Shown here in pieces: positions 58,498 through 64,000 of a stretch of 64,000 bases of DNA; the first letter of the stretch is position 1, and each line of letters opens with the position of its first letter. The position numbers and the translations under genes were made by a program. The notes beneath the pieces are model-generated. The model searched no databases, was not told where the DNA came from, and worked only from the letters and a program-made list of their open reading frames with translations. The stretch comes from Mycolicibacterium gilvum (GTDB taxonomy: Bacteria; Actinomycetota; Actinomycetes; Mycobacteriales; Mycobacteriaceae). The DNA lies in NCBI RefSeq assembly GCF_900454025.1, contig NZ_UGQM01000001.1, forward strand, positions 2,976,001 through 3,040,000. The letters run 5' to 3'.

Positions 58498-58915
58498 TCG
58501 TCAGCGCGCGGCCGTGGATGCGCCAGCCCCTGGCGGTGCGCAGGTATTCGTCGTCGTAGCGCAGGTGCCACACCACGTCGGTCGCGGCGCCGGAGCCGTC
58601 CACCGTCCAGTGGTGCGCGACGCAGGTGATGCGCCCCAGCGCGTAGTCACGGTCGTCACCGCGCGCGTAGACCTCGCCGACGATCGCGTGCTCGGTGCGG
58701 GTCACCTGATTCAGCGCCGCGAGTGCCGTGCGTACCCCGTCGCGTCCGTGGTGGCGGAGTACGGGCTCCAGCGACCGCGGCGGGTCGGGGACACGGAACT
58801 CGGCTGTGTCGGTGAACAATTCGACGACATCGGCGAACCTGCGATCGTCGACCGCCGACGCGTAGAGATGGACGAGGTCGCTCACAGCGAGGCGGTCGGG
58901 CACGTCGAGGGTCAT
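58352..58915 (-). CDS. SnoaL/NTF2-like protein coupled to the Ser/Thr kinase
   Basis: 187 residues from ATG 58915. The N-terminal ~140 residues follow the NTF2-like pattern ([66 protein letters not shown]). The final ~45 residues ([18 protein letters not shown] onward) are low-complexity Pro/Arg/Ala and run antisense through the Nudix gene; natural homologues usually stop near residue 140, so the tail may be annotation noise or a real overlap of 146 bp. Its start overlaps the kinase stop by four bases, so it is the second gene of that operon. Function unknown. Confidence 0.7.
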   Translation of the reverse strand: MTLDVPDRLAVSDLVHLYASAVDDRRFADVVELFTDTAEFRVPDPPRSLEPVLRHHGRDGVRTALAALNQVTRTEHAIVGEVYARGDDRDYALGRITCVAHHWTVDGSGAATDVVWHLRYDDEYLRTARGWRIHGRALTINAIETRPVRRVRAPSPARREAGAGPSAVSPAPSPGRTTPPGRSPGTP

Positions 58916-60255
58916 GGCAGCGGGGGTTGTCCGTTGCTCTCCCGGATGGCGCGGCGGCACTCGCGCCGTGTCTGGCCTGTCTGCTCCATGCAGGTCAGCA
59001 CGGGGAACGCCTCCGCGTCGGACAACGGCTGCTCGGTTGGGTCCGGCGGGGGCGTGGACGTCGGGGTGGGCAGCGTGCCCTGCGTCAGCGACCAGATCGT
59101 GCCTGCCGATCCCGGCACCGCGGCGCAGTAGGCGGTGGTGCCGTCGCCCGTCGTCGCGGTGGCATCCAACGGCGCGCAGTTCGCGCCGATGACGACGGAG
59201 GCCGGGGTCGCCGGCGGGGTCGCGGTGGTGGTCGATGACTTGGCCGATGTGGTGGGCGCTGTCGTGCGGGCCATCGGCGGCGGATCGGCGCGGTCGGCAC
59301 GGTCGGCGCGCAGGACCTCGAACGCGGCCACCGCCACGGCGGCGACCAGCAGCACGGCCAGCGCGACGGGGATCAGCACCGCCGGCCTGATCCGGGACGT
59401 GTGCGCCGGGGCGCCGGCGTCCAACCGCGCGTTGAGTTCGCGGGCGAAGTCGGCGCAGCGGGGGTAGCGGGCGGCGGGGTCCTTGGCCAGCGCCCGGGTC
59501 AGCACCGGATCCACCGCGGCGAGCTCCGGCCGGTGCGCCGCCACCGTCGCCGGCGCGGAGTTGAGGTGCCGGCTGATCACCACGGCGGGATTGGAATGCG
59601 AAAACGGCGGGGATCCGGTCAACAGATGAAAAGCGGTGGCGGCCAACGCATACTGGTCGGCCCGCCCGTCGAGGTCCTGGCCCATCAGCTGTTCGGGGGC
59701 CGCGTAGGAGACTGTCCCCACCGTCATGTTGGTGGCGGTGAGGCCACTGATGTCGTTGTCCCACCTCGCTATCCCGAAGTCCGCCAACATGATCCGCCGA
59801 GTATTCGAATCCGGGCGGGCGATCAGGATGTTGGCGGGTTTGACGTCGCGGTGCAGCAGATGCCGGTCGTGTGCGTAATCGAGGGCGTCGGCCACCGCGG
59901 TGACGATCTGCGCGACCTCGGCAACCGGCAACCCGGTGCGGTAGTCCTCGGCCAGCAGGTGCGCGGCGTCGGCGCCCTCGACGTAGTCCATCGAGATCCA
60001 GATCCGGCCGGCGTCCTCGCCGCGATCGTGCACCCCGACGATGTGGGGATGCCACAGCGTGGCCGCGATGTCGGCCTCCCGCTCGAACCGCTTCCGGTAC
60101 TCCACGTCGGCCGACACCGACGCGGGCAGCACCTTCAGCGCGTCCCGACGGGGCAGCCGCGGATGCTGCGCGAGATACACCTCGCCCATGCCGCCGGAAC
60201 CCAGAAGGCGCACGATCGTGTAACCCGCGAACGTCTCGCCAGCGGCCAACGGCAT
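58912..60255 (-). CDS. Membrane Ser/Thr protein kinase (PknF/PknI-like)
   Basis: 447 residues from ATG 60255. Kinase domain residues 10-270: Gly-rich loop [11 protein letters not shown], Lys41 (ALKVL), HRDVKPAN with His135-Arg136-Asp137 and Asn142, DFG at 159-161 and activation-loop end GTVSYAAPE. One membrane helix ([19 protein letters not shown]) at ~305-325 is followed by a Thr/Ala-rich linker and an outside domain with four cysteines ([29 protein letters not shown]). The extracellular motif resembles the PknF/PknI group. The catalytic residues are intact, so an active kinase is expected. First gene of a two-gene operon with a SnoaL-like protein. Confidence 0.92.
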   Translation of the reverse strand: MPLAAGETFAGYTIVRLLGSGGMGEVYLAQHPRLPRRDALKVLPASVSADVEYRKRFEREADIAATLWHPHIVGVHDRGEDAGRIWISMDYVEGADAAHLLAEDYRTGLPVAEVAQIVTAVADALDYAHDRHLLHRDVKPANILIARPDSNTRRIMLADFGIARWDNDISGLTATNMTVGTVSYAAPEQLMGQDLDGRADQYALAATAFHLLTGSPPFSHSNPAVVISRHLNSAPATVAAHRPELAAVDPVLTRALAKDPAARYPRCADFARELNARLDAGAPAHTSRIRPAVLIPVALAVLLVAAVAVAAFEVLRADRADRADPPPMARTTAPTTSAKSSTTTATPPATPASVVIGANCAPLDATATTGDGTTAYCAAVPGSAGTIWSLTQGTLPTPTSTPPPDPTEQPLSDAEAFPVLTCMEQTGQTRRECRRAIRESNGQPPLP

Positions 60256-60284
60256 TGCCGCATCGTACGACGTACCGGCGGACC

Positions 60285-61340
60285 TCAGAGGTCCAGCGCG
60301 AGAACGGTTCCCTCCGCGGCACGCGACACGCAGGGCAACATCAGTCCCGCGGCGCGTTCGGCGTCGGTCAGCAGGGTGTCGCGATGGTCGACCTCGCCGG
60401 AGAGCACCCGGGTGCGGCAGGTGCCGCAGAAACCCTGCCGGCACGAGTAGGGAGTTGTCACCCCGGCACGGCCCAGAGCTGCCAGGAGCGTCTCGTCGAC
60501 GCCCACGTCGACGGTCACACCGGCGGCCGCGACCCGAAACGGTCTGCCGTCGACGACCGGGGGAGCGGCGAACCGTTCGAAGTGCAGTTCGACGTCGTCG
60601 CGCCCGACGAGCGCGTCCCGCACCGCGGTCAGCATCGGCGCCGGCCCGCACGCGTAGACGCTCGTGTCCGCCGGGCAGTCACCGAGCAGCTCGGCGGCCG
60701 TCGGCAGTCCGCGGCGATCATCTGTGCGGATCTCGACGGGGGAGCCGAAGGCGGCGACCTCGTCGACGAAGGGGAGGGCATCGGCCGACCGGCCCGTGTA
60801 GACCATCGACCAGTCGACGCCGAGGCTGCGCGCGAGCGCGAGCATCGGCAGGATCGGTGTGATGCCGATACCGCCCGCGATGAAACGGAATCGGCGCGCC
60901 GGCGACCCGTAACCGGGCACCGCCAACGGAAACGCGTTGCGCGGGCCGTGAGTTCGTACTGTCGAGCCCACCGGCAACGCGTCGTGCACCTCGACCGACC
61001 CGCCGCCACCGTCGGGGATGCGCCGGACCGCGACGCGGTAGTGACCCGCGGTCGGCTCCCCGCACAGGCTGTACTGCCGGATGCGCCCACTGGGCAGATG
61101 CAGATCCAGATGGGCGCCCGGATGCCAGCGGGGCAGATCGTCGCCGGACAGCGTCAGCTCCACGACGTCCTGGTCGCGCGCGACGACGCGGCGGGAGGTG
61201 ACGGTGAGCGGGAAGGTCTCCGGCACGCCGTCCGGCGGGCGGATACGCCGCATGGCGGCCGACGTGGCGAACATGCCGTGCAGCGCGGCGTCGGCCAGGC
61301 CGATCGTCACGTCGTACCGGAGACGGCCGAGGACACCCAT
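60285..61340 (-). CDS. Flavin/2Fe-2S oxidoreductase (VanB/phthalate-dioxygenase-reductase type)
   Basis: 351 residues from ATG 61340. FAD or FMN-binding [12 protein letters not shown]-binding [15 protein letters not shown] and a C-terminal plant-type ferredoxin domain with [17 protein letters not shown] plus LPCVSRA supply the four cluster cysteines. The order flavin-NAD-ferredoxin is the IA reductase plan (FMN type). It delivers electrons from NAD(P)H to an oxygenase. Its start shares one base with the stop of the diiron-like gene upstream (TGATG), so the two are one functional pair. The 29 bp to the kinase gene contain no further gene. Confidence 0.93.
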   Translation of the reverse strand: MGVLGRLRYDVTIGLADAALHGMFATSAAMRRIRPPDGVPETFPLTVTSRRVVARDQDVVELTLSGDDLPRWHPGAHLDLHLPSGRIRQYSLCGEPTAGHYRVAVRRIPDGGGGSVEVHDALPVGSTVRTHGPRNAFPLAVPGYGSPARRFRFIAGGIGITPILPMLALARSLGVDWSMVYTGRSADALPFVDEVAAFGSPVEIRTDDRRGLPTAAELLGDCPADTSVYACGPAPMLTAVRDALVGRDDVELHFERFAAPPVVDGRPFRVAAAGVTVDVGVDETLLAALGRAGVTTPYSCRQGFCGTCRTRVLSGEVDHRDTLLTDAERAAGLMLPCVSRAAEGTVLALDL

Positions 61341-62242
61341 CACAGATGCGCGGCGCGCGCCGCCGGTGAGGCCGCCAGGTAGGCGACCGCCTGCGCGGTG
61401 GAGCCCAGCTGCTCCGGCGAATAGCCGGGCCGGAAATAGCTCAGCGTGTTCGCACCGAACAGCCTGCGGTACAGGGGGAGCAGCCCCAGCTTCGAATCGC
61501 GCATGCGCATCCGGTTGAACTTCCACCACGACGCGTCCACGGACGGATCGGTGCTGGTCAGATACCAGGCGGCACGCTGGAAGAACACGAACAGCATGGA
61601 CGCCGCGATCGTCATCGCCCGGATGCGCGCGAAGTAGCTGTCGTGGAAGTAGACCGCGACGTCATGGGCGACGCTGCGATGCTCGACCTCCTCGCTGCCG
61701 TGCCAGCGGAACAGATCAACCAGCGTCGGGTCGGCGCCGTGGTCGTCCCAGGTGCAGTTCAGCGCGAAATCGCCCATCACCGCGGTGTAGTGCTCGATCG
61801 CGGCGATCAACCACAGCCGGTCGCAGAGGTGGTTGAGACGTCGCGCCTCGTCCGCGGAATCATCAAGGGGTGCAAGCGATTCACCGAACAGATGATCGAC
61901 CTGGCCAAGTATCGGCGCGGGGTCGACCCCGTGGCGCACCATCACGTCGTGCAGCACCTGGTCGTGGACGTCGGCGTGGGTCGCCTCCTGCCCGATGAAC
62001 CCGCGGATGTCGTCGGCGAGCTTGGGATCCTTGACCAGGGGCAGGGCTTCGTTGAAGGTCTCGACGAACCAGCGCTCACCGGCGGGCAGCAAGATGTTCA
62101 GCACGCTGACGACGTGCGAGGCGACCGGATGGCCCGGGATCCAGTGCAGTGGGACATCCGAGACGTCGAAGTGCACCTTGCGGGCCTGGATCTGGACGGG
62201 ACCGGGATCGACCTCGGCGGAAAAACGGCGCGGCCGCAACAT
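61340..62242 (-). CDS. PF10118 'metal-dependent hydrolase' with diiron-type motifs
   Basis: 300 residues. The sequence is helical with E61-type and GQEATHADVH (Glu86, His89, His93), then AIEHYTAVMG and WHGSEEVEHRSVAHD, that is E-x2-H pairs arranged like the ligands of a ferritin-like diiron site. The family is named metal-dependent hydrolase, but the pairing with a ferredoxin-type reductase in the next gene argues for an oxygenase or desaturase-like reaction. PDPSVDASWWKFN and YFRPGYSPEQLGSTAQAV are family segments. No membrane helix is certain, although residues 195-215 are hydrophobic. Substrate unknown. Confidence 0.8.
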   Translation of the reverse strand: MLRPRRFSAEVDPGPVQIQARKVHFDVSDVPLHWIPGHPVASHVVSVLNILLPAGERWFVETFNEALPLVKDPKLADDIRGFIGQEATHADVHDQVLHDVMVRHGVDPAPILGQVDHLFGESLAPLDDSADEARRLNHLCDRLWLIAAIEHYTAVMGDFALNCTWDDHGADPTLVDLFRWHGSEEVEHRSVAHDVAVYFHDSYFARIRAMTIAASMLFVFFQRAAWYLTSTDPSVDASWWKFNRMRMRDSKLGLLPLYRRLFGANTLSYFRPGYSPEQLGSTAQAVAYLAASPAARAAHL

Positions 62243-62250
62243 CAGCGCTC

Positions 62251-62287
62251 CATTCGTCGTGAACGTGCGACGAGTTTACGACGAATG
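62251..62287. promoter_or_regulatory. Perfect inverted repeat with a third half-site before the diiron operon
   Basis: cattcgtcgt (62251-62260) is the exact reverse complement of acgacgaatg (62278-62287), 17-base spacer. A third half-site gcgacgag lies at 62267-62274. The array sits nine bases upstream of the PF10118 gene, so it likely binds a repressor of that operon. As a terminator for the upstream gene it lacks a T tract. Confidence 0.6.
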
Positions 62288-62323
62288 GTGGGAACGCGGG
62301 TACCGGTTAGTGGTCGCGGCGTG

Positions 62324-62815
62324 TCAGGGGCGCGGCGAGGTGTTCGCGATGATCGGCGCGCCACCGCCCTGCGGCACGCTCTGCACGATGCCCGGCTGCG
62401 GTGGGGCCACGCCGGCACCGGGAGCGCCGGCGATCGGGACCAACGGCGTGGGAGTGACCGTCGTGACGCCGTTCGCACCGACTGTCGGTCCACCCGTGGG
62501 GCCCATCGCCTTGATCTGGTCGGCGGCCTCCTGGGTGCAGTCGAGCATCAACAGCATGCGACCGCCGCTGGTCACCTTCTGCGAGCCGACCAGGCATGCC
62601 GACTGCGGCAGCACGCTGCCGGTGGATCCGCCGAAGAAGGCCTTGATGCCCTGGCTCTTCAGAATCGCCAGGGCACGCCCGTACTGCTCACCGACGACAT
62701 TGGAGGGATGCGCCGCAGCACCGGGCTGCGGCTGCGAGATCGCGGCTCCCGCGCCCAGCAGTGCGACAGAACCGGCAGCGATGAAACCGCCGCTGAGCAC
62801 GACGAGCTTGTTCAC
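62324..62815 (-). CDS. Small exported protein, Gly/Pro/Val-rich tail
   Basis: 163 residues from GTG 62815 with gaggga upstream. Signal-like N-terminus (LVVLSGGFIAAGSVALLGAG; cleavage before SQPQPGAA). The mature domain (VVGEQYGRALAILKSQGIKA; LPQSACLVGSQKVTSGGRML; LDCTQEAADQIKAMGPTG) has two cysteines and the conserved Gly-rich middle seen in small mycobacterial secreted proteins. The C-terminal 50 residues are low-complexity Pro/Gly/Val/Thr. Function unknown. Confidence 0.72.
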   Translation of the reverse strand: MNKLVVLSGGFIAAGSVALLGAGAAISQPQPGAAAHPSNVVGEQYGRALAILKSQGIKAFFGGSTGSVLPQSACLVGSQKVTSGGRMLLMLDCTQEAADQIKAMGPTGGPTVGANGVTTVTPTPLVPIAGAPGAGVAPPQPGIVQSVPQGGGAPIIANTSPRP

Positions 62816-62922
62816 GAAAACTCCCTCGGTTGGTATGCGGTGCGAACATATCGCAGCAGTGACGAATGTGAAACCGCTGCAGCAGGCCCCGGCGTTACAG
62901 AGGGGCCGCCCGATCACGCGAA

Positions 62923-62947
62923 CGGGGCACCCCTTGGGGGCGCCCCG
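62923..62947 (-). terminator. GC hairpin without T tract after the small exported gene
   Basis: cggggcacccc (62923-62933) and ggggcgccccg (62937-62947) pair at 10 of 11 positions around a three-base loop. It lies 17 bases past the stop of the gene ending at 62964 (minus strand). No uridine run follows, so it is a hairpin-only terminator candidate. Confidence 0.55.
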
Positions 62948-62963
62948 CGTCCGGTCGCACCGG

Positions 62964-63263
62964 CTACTTCACGTTGATGTAGTAGACGTGGCCGGTGATG
63001 GTGTTCTGGTAGGTGCGGTCGTTGGCGTAGTCCTGGACGGTGCCGCGGATGGCGGGGCCGCGGTTGATGCCGACGACGCTGGCGTCGTCGAGGTCGACGT
63101 CGGCGAGCTTGTTCACGATGACCCGGTTGCCCTGGGCTTCCAGGGAGCTGATGGTGGCCTGGGCGTCGCCTCCGGTGGGGGCGGCCAGGGCCGGGGCGGC
63201 CAGTCCGAGGAACGCGGCGGACAGGGCGGCGGCTGCGGTGGTGGCGATCGTGAGGTTCTTCAT
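62964..63263 (-). CDS. Small exported protein of unknown function
   Basis: 99 residues from ATG 63263. Signal peptide (LTIATTAAAALSAAFLGLAA; cleavage after ALA) and a ~70-residue mature domain: ATISSLEAQGNRVIVNKLAD, RGTVQDYANDRTYQNTITG and a terminal VYYINVK. No cysteines. Related small secreted proteins occur in mycobacteria; function not known. The 214 bp between its start and the DUF222 gene at 63478 contain divergent promoters; apart from the SOS box I see no other element. Confidence 0.75.
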   Translation of the reverse strand: MKNLTIATTAAAALSAAFLGLAAPALAAPTGGDAQATISSLEAQGNRVIVNKLADVDLDDASVVGINRGPAIRGTVQDYANDRTYQNTITGHVYYINVK

Positions 63264-63469
63264 GGTTCTCAACTTCTTCTTCTGTGGTGGTGGGCGATCC
63301 TGGTGTTCTGATGGCTTGAACCCGCAGGTCAACCGGATAATTCCGGTGGCAGGAATTGATCGGCCGATGGCAGGAAGTAGCCGTCCGGTGCGCGCGTTTA
63401 TCCCCAGATCCGTTTTGATCCACAGCCTTTGAAATCTGCCCTGTTGGCCGCTATGGGCAGCGGGCAGAA

Positions 63470-63485
63470 TGGAACACATGTTCGA
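63470..63485 (+). promoter_or_regulatory. LexA (SOS) box covering the DUF222 start codon
   Basis: TGGAACACATGTTCGA matches the mycobacterial SOS box TCGAAC-N4-GTTCGA at all but one of its specified positions; even the spacer, ACAT, is self-complementary to the centre. The ATG at 63478 lies inside the box. CAGAAT (63465-63470) just upstream can serve as a -10 with seven bases to the ATG, so a leaderless, LexA-blocked transcript is likely. Confidence 0.85.
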
Positions 63486-64000
63486 TGGATCGCTACCCGA
63501 GCCGGCCACGCTGGCCGCTGCCAGCGACACCGACCTCGCCCACGCGATCACCGGCTGGGCAGCCGCCTCGGCAGCAGCTGAGGCCCGCAAACTGGCCGCG
63601 ATCGCCGAACTGCACCGCCGCGCCACCGAAGGCCAACTCCACGAACGCGACGCCGTCGATGACACCGACGCCGCCGCCGCACACATCTCCTGCGCACTGA
63701 CCATCAGCCACGGCCACGCCCTGGCCCTGATCGACCTGGCGACCACCCTGCGCGACCGACTCCCCCACACCGGGGCACGATTCCTCGCCGGTGACCTCGC
63801 CACCACCATGATCACCGTCATCGCCTGGCGCACCGCCCTGGTCACCCCGGCCGCGCTGCCCGCGATCGACACCGCGATCGCCCAACGCGCCCACACCTGG
63901 GGACCACTGACCCAGAAAAAGCTCGCCGCCGCCATCGATGTCTGGGTCCACCGCTACGACCCCGACGCCGTGCGACGCACCCGCAACGCGATGCGCGGCC
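63478..64000 (+). CDS. DUF222 / REP13E12-family protein, N-terminal part (cut by window end)
   Basis: 174 codons from ATG 63478 run open to the edge of the window, so the C-terminal HNH nuclease region is not visible. The sequence (DTDLAHAITGWAAASAAAEA; LAAIAELHRRATEGQLHERD; then MITVIAWRTALVTPAAL and GPLTQKKLAAAID) follows the helical DUF222 start, in which a long coil of AxLH-type repeats precedes the nuclease. It belongs with the protein at 4989, although the two are not close copies. LexA control is predicted from the box over the start. Typical members are 400-500 residues. Confidence 0.85.
   Translation, partial: MFDGSLPEPATLAAASDTDLAHAITGWAAASAAAEARKLAAIAELHRRATEGQLHERDAVDDTDAAAAHISCALTISHGHALALIDLATTLRDRLPHTGARFLAGDLATTMITVIAWRTALVTPAALPAIDTAIAQRAHTWGPLTQKKLAAAIDVWVHRYDPDAVRRTRNAMRG

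Noticed and set aside
58690..58917. Signal that the SnoaL gene could be a domain of the kinase
   Set aside because: The kinase stop and SnoaL start overlap as ATGA in different frames; they are separate proteins.
62964..63935. Extension of the small exported gene into a 323-residue frame
   Set aside because: The real start is ATG 63263 with a signal peptide; the rest is antisense to the DUF222 gene.

Overview
The window is high-GC, densely coded actinobacterial DNA. I read it as the chromosome of a fast-growing Mycobacterium (Mycolicibacterium). The signs are an MmpS/MmpL pair, a furA-katG pair, two REP13E12-type DUF222/HNH genes with mycobacterial SOS boxes, a PknH-like sensor lipoprotein, two mycobacterial DUF7159-type proteins, DUF732 and DUF5078 secreted proteins, and a mycothiol-type ArsC in an arsenic operon. 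The species cannot be fixed from sequence alone. I found no tRNA, rRNA, CRISPR array, IS element or prophage.

Layout. 1-2.5 kb: SDR, sulfotransferase and zinc alcohol dehydrogenase operon. 2.5-8.5 kb: membrane GGDEF-EAL protein, SOS-controlled DUF222/HNH gene, cytochrome P450 and a divergent TetR regulator. 8.7-11 kb: serine hydrolase and AraC regulator. 11-13.5 kb: divergent arsR / arsI-acr3-arsC island with an inverted-repeat operator. 13.5-16.2 kb: minus-strand hydrolase (frameshifted), SDR and EamA transporter. 16.3-18.2 kb: bioYMN biotin ECF transporter. 18.3-21.4 kb: MetV-MetF-like folate reductase fusion, a methyltransferase and a type II NADH dehydrogenase. 21.6-25.3 kb: exported proteins. 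25.6-27.8 kb: monomeric isocitrate dehydrogenase. 28-30.5 kb: DUF7159 protein and an acyltransferase.

30.5-40.9 kb is a redox and stress neighbourhood: furA-katG, a STAS-ATPase fusion, a GT4 glycosyltransferase, a PhoU-like protein, a PAS-ANTAR protein, a large catalase and a pyruvate-oxidase-like enzyme. 40.9-49 kb holds tex, a PknH-like lipoprotein, an ethanolamine-type permease, the second DUF7159 gene, an acyl-CoA dehydrogenase and an MFS transporter. 49-54 kb holds small exported proteins, a strong terminator and the mmpS-mmpL-DUF732 operon. 54-62.3 kb holds a P450, conserved proteins, a Nudix hydrolase, a SnoaL protein coupled to a Ser/Thr kinase, and a flavin/2Fe-2S reductase coupled to a diiron-like PF10118 protein. 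62.3-64 kb holds two small exported proteins and the start of the second DUF222 gene, cut by the window edge.

The best leads are regulatory and structural. LexA-type boxes overlap or abut the start codons of both DUF222/HNH genes. Several genes look leaderless (tex, acyl-CoA dehydrogenase, bioY, furA). Other leads are a repeated half-site array in front of the diiron/reductase operon, a one-base frameshift at the catalytic Asp of a hydrolase, and two DUF7159 paralogues that share a domain plan and a C-terminal Ala-Leu-Pro. I do not see a clear defence or biosynthetic system that is obviously new.
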